A DNA stretch of 64,000 nt from JABMQB01 sp963677475 (GCA_963677475.2 CAXXQD010000021.1:852667-916666); one strand, 5' to 3'; shown: positions 8,499-17,769, counted from the first letter of the stretch. Notes: generated by a model not told the origin, from the letters alone. Numbers and translations: made by a program.

Positions 8499-9536
8499 CT
8501 AATAGCTCGTTTCATCCAATTTTACTTTACCTTTAAAAGTGCGGTAAACAAAATAGGTATAACCTAAAACCAGAGGGGCGCCAATCGCTACAATTGTCAT
8601 CATATATTTAAGCGATTTTTCTGATGACGCAGCGTTATATACATCAATGTTATGTGTCTGATCAACACTGGATATGAGGATATTAGGGTACAACTCGATG
8701 GCAACAAGCAGGAGTAAAAAACAGATACTCAAGGATGAGAAAACAAATGCGTGAAAGAACTTACGCTTTTGAGCGAGCCTTGGTATGTTTGCAATACTCA
8801 GAAATGCAAGTATTGGAAGGATAAACAGTTCTGGTTTTTGTTTAAACTGATCGGATAAATGTGGTATAAATAGTAGGGTGTAAAGGGTAGTAATGGCAAA
8901 ACTGACCATAAAAAATATCATCCCATATTTTTGTAGGATGGTTAATTTGGCATACAACCTTCCTTCCGTTTTCAGGAGCAAATAAATAGCACCGTGCGAC
9001 ATGAACAATGTCAGGGTATTTATCCCAACCATAATTGCATAGGGGTGCAGAAAGTCGAAAAACCCATCGCCCTGATAGCTATAATCAGGACCGATGGCGA
9101 TTCCGAGTAAAACATTTCCGAGAACCACCCCTAACAGGAAAGCAAGCATTATGCTGGAAATACTATAGGCAATATCCCAGGATTGGCGCCACCATTTCAT
9201 TTTTTCCTTGCCTCTGAATTCAATGGAAACAGCCCTGAAAATGATAAAAACCAAAAACAAAATAAAAGGCGTGTACATTGCCGAGAACAAGGTCGCATAA
9301 ACCACCGGGAAACCAGCAAAAAGTGCACCTCCGCCAATTACCAGCCATACCTCATTTCCATCCCAAACCGGGCCAACGGCATTCAGGGCAATGCGCCTGC
9401 TTTGCTCTTTCCTGAAAAACAAATGCCAGGCACCCGCACCAAAATCAAACCCATCTAATACTGCATATCCTGAAAATAAGCCTCCAACTACTAAAAACCA
9501 CCAGGTGGGATAATCGATTCCAAAAAGAGTTTCCAT
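8499..9536 (-). CDS. cydB: Cytochrome bd quinol oxidase subunit II (CydB)
   Basis: 345-residue integral membrane subunit paired with CydA in the terminal oxidase that reduces O2 to water with electrons from (mena)quinol. The N-terminus YPTWWFLVVGGLFSGYAVLDGFDFGAGAWHLF and WDGNEVWLVIGGGALFAGFPVVYATLFSAMY are hallmark CydB motifs, with about 8-9 helices in total. It begins two bases after the cydA stop (translational coupling). The menaquinone operon at 25.7-32.9 kb would supply its electron donor. No small CydX-like ORF was recognised after it. Confidence 0.95.
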   Translation of the reverse strand: METLFGIDYPTWWFLVVGGLFSGYAVLDGFDFGAGAWHLFFRKEQSRRIALNAVGPVWDGNEVWLVIGGGALFAGFPVVYATLFSAMYTPFILFLVFIIFRAVSIEFRGKEKMKWWRQSWDIAYSISSIMLAFLLGVVLGNVLLGIAIGPDYSYQGDGFFDFLHPYAIMVGINTLTLFMSHGAIYLLLKTEGRLYAKLTILQKYGMIFFMVSFAITTLYTLLFIPHLSDQFKQKPELFILPILAFLSIANIPRLAQKRKFFHAFVFSSLSICFLLLLVAIELYPNILISSVDQTHNIDVYNAASSEKSLKYMMTIVAIGAPLVLGYTYFVYRTFKGKVKLDETSY

Positions 9537-9538
9537 GT

Positions 9539-10918
9539 TTACGATTCAGTTAAAACATTTGTAATTTGTTGTGTAAGTGGCCGGTCTTCTGAATTATCTT
9601 CTTCATATGGGCCATGTTTGATTTTTTTGTTCATCATATACACAAAAAGAGTGAATAACAGGCTATAAATTAAAAAGAACAAAATTAAAGATGTCACAAT
9701 TTGATTGGCAGAAACTGCTTGCGAAAAACTTTCGGAGGTTCTTAACAATCCGTAAACAACCCAGGGCTGCCTACCCATTTCGGCGGCAAACCATCCGGCT
9801 TGATTGGCAATCTGGGGAAGAAGGGCTGCAAATACAAAAAGCCATAACAGCCATTTTGAATGGAATAATTTGTTTCTCCACCATAAATAACTTCCCAAAA
9901 GGGTTAACAGAATCATGCCAATGCCAATGGCTACCATTAGGTGATAAAACTGAAAAATTGCATTCACCTGCGAAGGTTGGTCCTCTTTTGGGAATGCGTT
10001 TAACCCTTTTACCGGGGCATTAAAATCGTATTCCAATAAGAATGACAATCCACCTGGAATCCTGAACCCAGTTACTTTTTGCTTCTCCTTATCGGCCCAT
10101 CCAAAAAGGTACATGTCCGCAGGATCATTGCTTTTAAAATGCCCTTCGAGGGCAGCAAGTTTCGCTGGTTGGTTTTTTGCTACGCCGTCTGCCGATTTAT
10201 GCCCTGTTGCCAATTGCCCAAGGGAAAAAACGGTGGCAACTACCAAGGCTATTTTAAAAGCCTTTTTCGAAATCTTGACGTACCTGCCCTTAATTAAATA
10301 ATAGGCGTGAACACTCATGACCAAAAACGCCCCCGACAAAATGGCCCCAAGCCACACATGGGATAAGCGCTCCATGCTCGATGGGTTAAATACCATTGCC
10401 CAAAAGTCTGTTATTTCGGCCCTTGCCTGCAAACCTTCACCAACAATATGATAGCCCGCAGGGGTTTGCATCCAACTGTTTGCAACAACAATCCAGACGG
10501 CAGAAAACATGGACCCTAAAAATACCCCGAGGGTTGCAATAAAATGAACCACTGGTTTTACCCTGTTCCACCCGAAAAGAAGAATGCCGAGAAAACCGCT
10601 TTCCAGTGCAAATGCGAAAATCCCTTCGGCAGCAAGTGCACTCCCAAACACATCGCCAACATAGCGCGAATAGGTAGCCCAATTGGTTCCAAACTCGAAT
10701 TCCATAACAATACCGGTCGCAACGCCAATTCCGAAAGTTAAAGCGAATATTTTTGTCCAGAAACGGGCTAAAATCTCGTACTCTTTCTTTTTGGTCCGGA
10801 TAAACTGACCTTCAAAAATCACCATAAGTAAACCTATTCCAATGCTTAATGGCGGATAGATGTAATGGAAGGCAACGGTAAATGCAAATTGTATCCGGGC
10901 TAATATTTCAACATCCAT
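9539..10918 (-). CDS. cydA: Cytochrome bd quinol oxidase subunit I (CydA)
   Basis: 459-residue haem-binding catalytic subunit. Visible: the axial histidine H18 in QFAFTVAFHYIYPPLSIG, TGIVMEFEFGTNW, and the quinol-binding loop containing GHKSADGVAKNQPAKLAALEG (the conserved K and E of the Q-loop). The length fits the short Q-loop class. The start is the ATG at 10918 beginning MDVEILARIQFAF. First gene of a cydAB operon; the upstream 330 bases are strongly AT-rich and hold a TTGAT-type dyad close to the start codon. Confidence 0.96.
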   Translation of the reverse strand: MDVEILARIQFAFTVAFHYIYPPLSIGIGLLMVIFEGQFIRTKKKEYEILARFWTKIFALTFGIGVATGIVMEFEFGTNWATYSRYVGDVFGSALAAEGIFAFALESGFLGILLFGWNRVKPVVHFIATLGVFLGSMFSAVWIVVANSWMQTPAGYHIVGEGLQARAEITDFWAMVFNPSSMERLSHVWLGAILSGAFLVMSVHAYYLIKGRYVKISKKAFKIALVVATVFSLGQLATGHKSADGVAKNQPAKLAALEGHFKSNDPADMYLFGWADKEKQKVTGFRIPGGLSFLLEYDFNAPVKGLNAFPKEDQPSQVNAIFQFYHLMVAIGIGMILLTLLGSYLWWRNKLFHSKWLLWLFVFAALLPQIANQAGWFAAEMGRQPWVVYGLLRTSESFSQAVSANQIVTSLILFFLIYSLLFTLFVYMMNKKIKHGPYEEDNSEDRPLTQQITNVLTES

Positions 10919-11252
10919 GTTTTAATTCTTTTTTTTTGATCGGTGATTAATTCTTTTTATAACATTTCGAATACGAATATGTTGCTGTTTTTTTTGGTGT
11001 TTTAAACATTCGTAAATCGGAATTTTAATGAGTTGTTCAGTATTTTTTTAAATACTATAAAGATACAAGGTTTACTTCTACCTTGAAAAATATTATGCCA
11101 AAAACGAACATATGTATATAAAATAATGTGTTTGTGTTTTGAAATATATTATAACTTATATATACGTATAAGTATTAAATTACAAGTATTTTAAAGATTT
11201 TGAATTGGTTTTGTGCCTGAAAATTTAAATGTTTAAATACATTGGTATGTGA
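10919..11252. other. AT-rich intergenic/regulatory region upstream of cydA
   Basis: 334 bases between two leftward genes, strongly AT-rich. The only structured element noted is an imperfect dyad TTGATCGGTGATTAA at 10936-10950, 17 bases before the cydA ATG, loosely like an FNR/CRP-family half-site pair (TTGAT-N4-ATCAA) but with two mismatched positions. No ORF or RNA gene is seen. Confidence 0.35.
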
Positions 11253-12086
11253 TTATTCCTTGGCGTCTGATTTTGTTTTTTCGATCCTATGCACTTCATT
11301 AAGTAATAATGGGAAAGCAGGTGAAGTCATTCCATGTCCATATCCATCGATTTCAAAAATTCTTGTATCCTTGTGCCCAGCTACTTTCATCATTCGCATC
11401 ATGTATGCGTTCTCTTCGTACCTTCCCAGCATTTCCAATTCGCGATCGCCGGTAATAAGAAGAAGCGGAGGAGCATCAGCTTTCACATGAAATAGGGGGG
11501 CAAATTCATCAACAATTGGTTGCGTATCAGGAATACCTCTTTCCTCTCGAACCGTCATGTGAGTGATTGTATGCCCACTAAAGGGGATTAATCCTGCAAT
11601 GCGATTTGCATCAATACCGTATGCATTTAGGTATTTCTTATCAAGCCCAACCATACTGGTAAGATAACCACCAGCTGAATGGCCCGATACAAAAATTAAG
11701 GAGGTATCACCACCATATTTGGAGATATTATTAAAAACCCAGGCAACTGAAGCAGCAGCATCTTCGATGCATAATGGTGCACTGATTTTTGGATACAAAC
11801 GATAATTAACAGCAACCACGCACACCCCTTTGTTTGTTAATTCCTCAGGAATGTATTTCTCACCACCTTTTAAACCCCCACCATGAAACCAAATAATGGT
11901 TGAAAATCCATCTCTATCCGAAGGATAATATATATCCAGGACACATCTTTCTATGATATAATCATCTGCGTTCCTTACATTCTTATTGTTGTATGAAATG
12001 TTGCGTTTTGTTTTGTAGGCATAATCTTGCGCTGGAGCAGCTAGAAAAAAGACAAGTAGGAGTATCGATAAGATAAATCTTTTCAT
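11253..12086 (-). CDS. Secreted alpha/beta-hydrolase (carboxylesterase/BD-FAE-like)
   Basis: 277 residues from the chosen ATG at 12086 (MKRFILSILLLVFFLAAPAQ, a cleavable signal peptide). A promoter -7 element at 12105-12112 would place the transcript start downstream of the alternative start at 12107, which supports this choice. The oxyanion motif WFHGGGLKGG, nucleophile elbow SGHSAGGYLT, a catalytic Asp near ITGDRELE and a His near GYGHGM define an esterase of the hormone-sensitive-lipase/BD-FAE group. Substrate unknown; probably periplasmic. Confidence 0.85.
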   Translation of the reverse strand: MKRFILSILLLVFFLAAPAQDYAYKTKRNISYNNKNVRNADDYIIERCVLDIYYPSDRDGFSTIIWFHGGGLKGGEKYIPEELTNKGVCVVAVNYRLYPKISAPLCIEDAAASVAWVFNNISKYGGDTSLIFVSGHSAGGYLTSMVGLDKKYLNAYGIDANRIAGLIPFSGHTITHMTVREERGIPDTQPIVDEFAPLFHVKADAPPLLLITGDRELEMLGRYEENAYMMRMMKVAGHKDTRIFEIDGYGHGMTSPAFPLLLNEVHRIEKTKSDAKE

Positions 12087-12104
12087 AATAGTTATTGATG
12101 CAAG

Positions 12105-12132
12105 CAAATATAATTAAAGATTTTAATTGCAA
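12105..12132 (-). promoter_or_regulatory. Candidate promoter of the esterase gene
   Basis: Minus strand: -7 TATATTTG (plus CAAATATA, 12105-12112) and a TTG 17 bases upstream (plus CAA, 12130-12132). Predicted transcript start near 12098, which fits a start codon at 12086. Confidence 0.45.
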
Positions 12133-12222
12133 TGATATAAGTGGGGTATTAAGAAATAACACAAGGCGTGCTTTGCCTTGTTAAACAAGGTGTTAATTAT
12201 TCCTTATCAAACGATAGAATAC

Positions 12223-12252
12223 TTGCATGCTTCAATAGATTGCGTACTTTTG
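12223..12252 (+). promoter_or_regulatory. Bacteroidota-type promoter of the ABC-F gene
   Basis: TTG at 12223-12225, 19-base spacer, TACTTTTG at 12245-12252. This fits the -33/-7 consensus TTTG-N19-21-TAnnTTTG well; start predicted near 12259, about 19 bases before the ATG. Confidence 0.6.
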
Positions 12253-12277
12253 CCGCCCAATTATTAAAAAGAGGAAG

Positions 12278-13894
12278 ATGATTACGGTATCAAATTTAAG
12301 CATACAGTTTGGGAAAAGGGTTTTGTTCAACGATGTAAACATGAAGTTTACCAATGGCAATTGCTATGGAATAATTGGTGCAAATGGCGCTGGCAAATCA
12401 ACTTTTCTTAAAATGCTTTACGGTGAAGTTGATTCAACTTCGGGATCGGTTTCGTTTGGAACAAGTGAACGGCTTTCGGTTTTAAAACAGGAGCACAATG
12501 CGTTTGATGAATTTACGGTATTAAATGCTGTGTTGATTGGCCACGATGAGCTGTGGAAGATTATGCAGGAAAAGGAGGTACTTTATGCCAAAGCAGATTT
12601 CTCGGAGGCGGATGGTATCCGGGCTTCGGAATTGGAAGACCGATTTGCAGAATTGGATGGCTGGAATGCTGAAAACAATGCATCAACACTTTTGAGCGGT
12701 TTGGGGGTGAAAGAAGATTTTCATGGAAAACCAATGGCGGAGATGGATGGGAAAGTTAAAGTGAAAGTTTTGCTGGCGCAGGCATTGTTTGGGAAGCCGG
12801 ACAACCTTTTATTGGACGAGCCAACAAACGACCTTGACCTGGAAACAATTACCTGGTTGGAGAATTACCTTTCCAATTTTGATAATACTGTGTTGGTGGT
12901 TTCGCACGACCGCCATTTTTTGGATGCAATTTGTACGCATATTGTAGATATTGATTTTGGAACCGCTAAAATATTTGGCGGGAATTATACATTCTGGTAT
13001 GAGTCAAGCCAATTGGCTTTGCGCCAGCAGCAGGCTCAAAACAAAAAGGCAGAGGAGAGGAAAAAAGAATTGCAAGAGTTTATTTCACGCTTCAGCGCCA
13101 ATGTTGCCAAGTCGAAGCAAACAACAAGCCGCAAGAAAATGCTCGAAAAACTGAACCTTGATGATATCCAGCCTTCCACACGAAAATACCCTGGAATTAT
13201 TTTTACTCCTGATAGGGAACCCGGCAACAATATTTTAGAAGTAACAGATTTGAGTTATTCCCTCGAAGGGGAGCAGTTATTTAAAGATATCAGTTTTACG
13301 GTTGAAAAAGACGATAAAATTGTTTTTGTTTCGCGTGATGCCAGGGCAATGACAGCAATTTTCGAAATATTGGACGGAAAGTTAAAAGCCGATACAGGGG
13401 AATTTGTATGGGGACAAACCATAACAACCAGCTACCTGCCACTTGAAAACAGCGAATTTTTCACAAAAAAACTGACTTTAATGGATTGGCTTGGGCAGTT
13501 TGCAAATGACACCAGCGAAATGTTTTTGCGTGGATATTTAGGTAAAATGCTTTTTTCAGGCGAAGAGGTTTATAAATTTTCAAACGTGCTGTCGGGGGGA
13601 GAAAAAATGAGGTGCATGATTGCCAGAATGATGTTAAAAAATGCCAACGTGATGCTTTTGGATACCCCAACAAACCATCTTGATTTGGAATCGATACAGG
13701 CATTTAACAACAGGCTGATCAATTTTAAAGGCAATATTTTAATGGCGTCGCACGACCATGAGTTTATTAACACAGTGTGTAACAGGGTAATTGAACTCAC
13801 TCCAAATGGAATGATCAATAGGGAAATGGAATATTCAGAGTACGAATCAAGTGAAAAAATCAAAGCCCTTCGCGAGGAACTTTATAATGGTTGA
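12278..13894 (+). CDS. ABC-F family ATPase (YbiT-like)
   Basis: 538-residue soluble protein with two ATP-binding cassettes joined by a charged linker (about 245-300) and no membrane segment. ABC-F proteins bind the ribosomal E-site region and modulate translation. NBD1 has a full Walker A (GANGAGKST, 34-42) and Walker B with catalytic E181 (LLLDEPTNDLD), but a degenerate signature (MDGKVKVKV, about 156-164). NBD2 has an intact signature (LSGGE, 438-442), a degenerate Walker A (VSRDARAMT, about 351-359) and LLDTPTNHLD, with T463 where the catalytic Glu is expected. One composite ATP site therefore looks active and one dead. Confidence 0.92.
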   Translation: MITVSNLSIQFGKRVLFNDVNMKFTNGNCYGIIGANGAGKSTFLKMLYGEVDSTSGSVSFGTSERLSVLKQEHNAFDEFTVLNAVLIGHDELWKIMQEKEVLYAKADFSEADGIRASELEDRFAELDGWNAENNASTLLSGLGVKEDFHGKPMAEMDGKVKVKVLLAQALFGKPDNLLLDEPTNDLDLETITWLENYLSNFDNTVLVVSHDRHFLDAICTHIVDIDFGTAKIFGGNYTFWYESSQLALRQQQAQNKKAEERKKELQEFISRFSANVAKSKQTTSRKKMLEKLNLDDIQPSTRKYPGIIFTPDREPGNNILEVTDLSYSLEGEQLFKDISFTVEKDDKIVFVSRDARAMTAIFEILDGKLKADTGEFVWGQTITTSYLPLENSEFFTKKLTLMDWLGQFANDTSEMFLRGYLGKMLFSGEEVYKFSNVLSGGEKMRCMIARMMLKNANVMLLDTPTNHLDLESIQAFNNRLINFKGNILMASHDHEFINTVCNRVIELTPNGMINREMEYSEYESSEKIKALREELYNG

Positions 13895-13928
13895 ATAAAT
13901 TAAGGTTCTGGGCATGATCTGGGTATAT

Positions 13929-15737
13929 CTATATTTTTAGGTTAAAAAAATTAAGAATGCAGTTTTGAAGCGAATCTCTTTTTGATGCTCCGATGGTTTT
14001 TATCAGGTTGTTAGAGCAATTGTTCCCTGTTATGTCAAACAATTCTATCTTCTTGGTTTTTTTATTGAAAACAAACTGGTATATAAATTTATTTTCACTC
14101 CAAATCATTGAATAATATTCGCGTTCGCTTTGAAAGATTGCTTGCATATTTTGATTTTCGAAGACCGAATGTCCCTGCCATGTTTCCGGAATAGGAATAT
14201 CCAACATATCTGCAATTGTTGGGGCAATATCCAGTTGGTTGCCAAATAGAGCTGTTTTTTTATTATGAAATGAGCTTTGTCCTGTTTCAATAATCAAAAG
14301 AGGAATATTTATTTCGCTCAAATAAGTCGATTTGCCATGCCAGTACCTGCCATCTTCCAACAAAGCTTGTCCGTGGTCCGAGGTAATAATTACTATGGAA
14401 TTGTCTAGGTAACCTTTCTTTTTTAGTATCGAGAAGGTACTTTTCAGATATGAATCTACTTGCAGAATTCTATTATCGTAATCGTTTATAAGGATTTTAG
14501 AATTTGCACTATTAAACTTGTTAATTTTATCGGGCCGGTAATGTGAGAAAGAGGTATCTTTTACCCCAATTTGATGCACACTCATAAAATGCAGATAGAA
14601 CATCACGGGTATATTTTCAAAAGGAGGAAAGTTTTCTAAATGATCCAAAATAACTTTTTCATCGTCATTGATTGATGTTTTATTCGCTGTTTTAACACTC
14701 AAATCTAAACCATCGTGGTAGGTATCAATATGCTTTCCAAAATGTTTTCGCAAACCATAAAAGTTCGTATTATCTCCACTTAAAACAAAGTTGATTTGGT
14801 AGCCTTGTGAATGTAATAAATCGTGTATAAAAAAATTATTGTAGGTAAGTCCGTATGTCGATGATAATATATTTGAAACGCCCAAAACCGTTCTGGAACT
14901 TGTAGAAAAGAAATTTTTCATTTGAATGCAACCCTGTTTTTTGCAAAGTGAACCTAAAAACGGGGAGGTATTCCTCGTGTATCCATAAGCACCAAGATGA
15001 TCAGATCGTAAGGCATCGCAAATGATAAGAATAACATTCTTCTTTTTAAATTGAAGATTGGAAGGATAGGCATTTTTAGAGGCAATATTATCTCCTCCGA
15101 TTGCTGCTATTTTTTCTCTATGTGCTTTGTAAAAAAGTAACGAAATAAAGGGATCTTCCCGTACTTGTTGCCCACGCCCCAAAGCCTCTTTTAATTCATT
15201 AAACTGTAAACATATTATGGGTATAGAAATAATTAGAACCGTAATTGACAACTTTAAAGCTGTATATTTTTGGAACAAATGATTGTGAAATTCTCGAAAG
15301 TCTTGGACTATTTTATTTGAAAGCAGAAATCCTGTCACTAAAATCAAAAAGTTAGGTATAACAAGAATTGCCGCAAGGGTAATTTTATTTATGGGTAATG
15401 ATTCGACTAAAAAATGAACCTCTTTTAAATAGACCAAGAGTATATCTAAGGTAATTGCATGGCCCCAATTATCAATACTTATGTAGTACAAAAGATATGT
15501 ACTGAACAGATAGATATAACTAATGTTTGTAAGCAATGCAACAATAATCCAGGAAAGTACTTTGCCTAGGTACCGAATGCTTAGTAAACAAAGAGAGCTA
15601 ATAAACAACATTCCATATCCAACAAAAAACAAGTGAACCGGAATTGAAATTGGCAATAGTGAGAATTTATAATAAAAGAACACAATAGCCGATAAGGAGA
15701 ATATAAAATTAAATGCAAGCAATCTTTTAAGTAACAT
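13929..15737 (-). CDS. Membrane alkaline-phosphatase-superfamily transferase (sulfatase-like fold)
   Basis: 602 residues. Residues 1-185 hold about five membrane helices; 230-600 form an extracytoplasmic sulfatase/phosphatase-fold domain. Metal-site motifs are visible (IICDALRSDHLGAYGYTRNTSP, ITSDHGQALLEDG, then WHGKSTY). The region where sulfatases carry the formylglycine Cys/Ser-x-Pro-x-Arg instead reads FSTSSRTVLGVSN, so it is not a classical sulfatase. Phosphoethanolamine or phosphoglycerol transferases (EptA/LtaS type), which use a Thr nucleophile, are the nearest model. The ATG starts one base after the stop of the PmtA-like gene. Confidence 0.75.
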   Translation of the reverse strand: MLLKRLLAFNFIFSLSAIVFFYYKFSLLPISIPVHLFFVGYGMLFISSLCLLSIRYLGKVLSWIIVALLTNISYIYLFSTYLLYYISIDNWGHAITLDILLVYLKEVHFLVESLPINKITLAAILVIPNFLILVTGFLLSNKIVQDFREFHNHLFQKYTALKLSITVLIISIPIICLQFNELKEALGRGQQVREDPFISLLFYKAHREKIAAIGGDNIASKNAYPSNLQFKKKNVILIICDALRSDHLGAYGYTRNTSPFLGSLCKKQGCIQMKNFFSTSSRTVLGVSNILSSTYGLTYNNFFIHDLLHSQGYQINFVLSGDNTNFYGLRKHFGKHIDTYHDGLDLSVKTANKTSINDDEKVILDHLENFPPFENIPVMFYLHFMSVHQIGVKDTSFSHYRPDKINKFNSANSKILINDYDNRILQVDSYLKSTFSILKKKGYLDNSIVIITSDHGQALLEDGRYWHGKSTYLSEINIPLLIIETGQSSFHNKKTALFGNQLDIAPTIADMLDIPIPETWQGHSVFENQNMQAIFQSEREYYSMIWSENKFIYQFVFNKKTKKIELFDITGNNCSNNLIKTIGASKRDSLQNCILNFFNLKI

Positions 15738-15738
15738 T

Positions 15739-16389
15739 TTATTGTTCTTTTATCAGATGAAGGTTTTTATTTTTTTTCAGGTGAATAACTTTTGACAATG
15801 AAAATATATTGGCAGATTTAATACTTTCCACAATCACATTATTTTCAACAACGTATTTTTGATATGAAAAGTCAGAACGAAATCCAATGGTATTGCTCAT
15901 TGAGCTAAGCATTTTTTCAAAAAAAGATAGGCCCTTATTCGTGTAATTACTAAAGTGGTTAACGATATAAATGCTTCCTTCATCAGTGCATAGCCGAAGG
16001 GCTTCTGATAAAAGTTTCTCGGGTGAAGGAGTAACTGAGTACACATACATAATAACTATTTTATCAAAAACCGAACTTTTGTACGTTGTACTTTCCGCAT
16101 TCATATGATGCAGCGTAAGGTTAATATTTGGATATTTCGTTTGTCTTTTTTTTGCTTTCGCTAGCATTTTGTCTGAAAGATCAATTCCGGTGATAGAGAG
16201 GGGTATGTTTTGAGGATAATGCCTCAGTGAAAGCCCTGTACCTATTCCAATTTCAAGAATTTTTTCTCTGGTCAAAAAATCCATGGTACCAATTGCCTTC
16301 TTTCGGCCCTGATCTAAAACTTTATTGAAAATAATATCGTAGAAGGCTGCATACGAATTGTAAACTTTTGATATTTTGTTTTTTTTCAT
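15739..16389 (-). CDS. SAM-dependent methyltransferase, PmtA-like
   Basis: 216-residue class I methyltransferase. Motif I is ILEIGIGTGLSLRHYP, followed by GIDLSDKMLAKAKKR. The run YVYSVTPSPEKLLSEALRLC and IYIVNHFSN resembles phosphatidylethanolamine N-methyltransferases of the Rhodobacter PmtA type. Its stop is one base from the start of the membrane transferase gene, so the two are translationally coupled. Both may act on phospholipid or lipid A head groups. The lipid substrate is inference; a generic UbiE-like methyltransferase cannot be excluded. Confidence 0.75.
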   Translation of the reverse strand: MKKNKISKVYNSYAAFYDIIFNKVLDQGRKKAIGTMDFLTREKILEIGIGTGLSLRHYPQNIPLSITGIDLSDKMLAKAKKRQTKYPNINLTLHHMNAESTTYKSSVFDKIVIMYVYSVTPSPEKLLSEALRLCTDEGSIYIVNHFSNYTNKGLSFFEKMLSSMSNTIGFRSDFSYQKYVVENNVIVESIKSANIFSLSKVIHLKKNKNLHLIKEQ

Positions 16390-16443
16390 GTTTTAAAGGT
16401 TTAACAATAAATCGGATTTTGAAAATCGAAATAGCTTTGGGGT

Positions 16444-17316
16444 TTAGGTTCCGGAAGCTTTTTCAAGTTCCTTCACTTTTTCTCTTAATTCTTTAATTCT
16501 GAATTCCCGGCCAACAAAAAGGGCATTCAGTCTTTCCTGTTCCATATTAAGTTCCTTAAGCTTGGTGTTCGATTCGGTTAACTTCTTGTTTTTTGTTTCT
16601 AGCTCTGAAGTCCTGTTGTCAATAATATTCTCAAGGCTTTTTTTTAGGTTTGTTAATTCTTCATTTAACACATTTAGTTCAGTTGTTTTTTTCTCGGCAT
16701 AATTTAAAGAACTAATTATTTTACGTTGTATCAATAACAAACTAACGGATATCAAAATCGCGAGTATTGAAAATAGGATGATAATAGATATCCAGGTTAC
16801 CCAATGTTTATAACTGTTTAGAATCTTATGGTCCATTATAAGAATCCCATCAATAAACGAATGCCCGGTAACCACCATAGAAATAATGCAGATTGCTAAT
16901 GATAACATGCCAATTTTGAATCCTAAAAAGTAAGATGTAAGAATGACAATCCCCAGGTAGAGCAGAATGGAAGCTCCATAAAATGCTTCGCTGATTAAAA
17001 AATAGGTTCCCAATAAATAGGCGCTAAGTATAATTAAAAAAGTAATCGCATTGGATGAAATCTTATGCCTAAAAAATATTGCACCAAGTAGTGGAATATA
17101 ATATAACGAGTAAAAAAAGAGATAACCATCCAGCTCATATGAAATCTGTTCAATAACTCCACTTGTAAGAGGAAATAAGCTGAGTAAAACAATAAAATAA
17201 AGTAAGAAGATTAAGGTTGAACGCTTGCTTTCTTCCCTGGAAATATGAGGGTTGTCAATTAAATAAAGCAGTTCTTTAATTCTTTGAACTACTTTTTTCA
17301 ACCTGGTTAATACCAT
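16444..17316 (-). CDS. Six-helix membrane protein with C-terminal coiled coil (orphan sensor-like)
   Basis: 290 residues. Six to seven hydrophobic segments lie between about 30 and 205, followed by a long amphipathic coiled coil (about 210-287, rich in Leu, Lys, Glu). The final MEQERLNALFVGREFRIKELREKVKELEK resembles the linker helices that join sensor and output domains in Bacteroidota PAS/histidine-kinase proteins, but no PAS, kinase or receiver domain follows. It could be a truncated sensor or a stand-alone membrane scaffold. Located 54 bases upstream of the methyltransferase/transferase pair, so probably co-transcribed. No function is claimed. Confidence 0.6.
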   Translation of the reverse strand: MVLTRLKKVVQRIKELLYLIDNPHISREESKRSTLIFLLYFIVLLSLFPLTSGVIEQISYELDGYLFFYSLYYIPLLGAIFFRHKISSNAITFLIILSAYLLGTYFLISEAFYGASILLYLGIVILTSYFLGFKIGMLSLAICIISMVVTGHSFIDGILIMDHKILNSYKHWVTWISIIILFSILAILISVSLLLIQRKIISSLNYAEKKTTELNVLNEELTNLKKSLENIIDNRTSELETKNKKLTESNTKLKELNMEQERLNALFVGREFRIKELREKVKELEKASGT

Positions 17317-17500
17317 TACTAGTCAACTTTTGGTTTAATTAGTTCGGAGTGAACATTAGGTGGATGACCTAAATGTACTAATTCTTTTTAATATTATGTT
17401 TATGCACCATTTACTAAAGTGATGGATAATTAGCGAAAACAAGGGTTAATTAGTTTGTCGGCAGCAAATTAGAAAGATGTTTTTATAAAAATTAGGGCAT

Positions 17501-17527
17501 AAAAAAAGCCTGCATTTAGCAGGCTTT
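17501..17527 (-). terminator. Terminator of the cold-shock gene
   Basis: A perfect nine-pair stem: AAAGCCTGC (17505-17513), loop ATTTA, GCAGGCTTT (17519-17527). On the minus strand it is followed by a seven-T run (A-run 17501-17507). It lies 28 bases after the csp stop. Confidence 0.9.
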
Positions 17528-17554
17528 ATATCTCTAAAAAGATCAATGCTTTTC

Positions 17555-17746
17555 TTAAACGATTTTTACGTTTACTGCATTTAAACCTTTTTTACCTTCA
17601 GTCAATTCAAATTCAACAACATCACCATCTTTGATTTCGTCAACCAAACCTGAAACGTGTACAAAATAATCATCTTTTGAATTCTCTTCGGTAATGAATC
17701 CAAATCCTTTAGATTCATTGAAAAATTTTACTGTTCCTTTTTTCAT
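17555..17746 (-). CDS. Cold-shock domain protein (CspA family)
   Basis: 63-residue single-stranded nucleic-acid-binding OB fold. The RNP1 and RNP2 motifs are seen as KGFGFIT and DYFVHVS; GTVKFFNESKGFGFI is diagnostic. The start is set at ATG 17746 (MKKGTVKFFN), the normal family start, rather than an upstream in-frame codon at 17767 that lies close to the -7 promoter element. Acts as an RNA chaperone. Monocistronic, with a strong terminator and an AT-rich leader. Confidence 0.95.
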   Translation of the reverse strand: MKKGTVKFFNESKGFGFITEENSKDDYFVHVSGLVDEIKDGDVVEFELTEGKKGLNAVNVKIV

Positions 17747-17769
17747 TATAAAATATTTTATTAACACTG

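Noticed and set aside
10936..10950. FNR/CRP-type operator at cydA as a finding
   Set aside because: The dyad has mismatches at conserved positions and lies in very AT-rich DNA where such matches arise by chance; kept only as a note in the gap entry.
15739..16389. The methyltransferase as MenG/UbiE completing menaquinone synthesis
   Set aside because: It is far from the men operon, is coupled to a membrane transferase, and its YVYSVTPSPEKL...VNHF pattern is closer to PmtA-type lipid methyltransferases.
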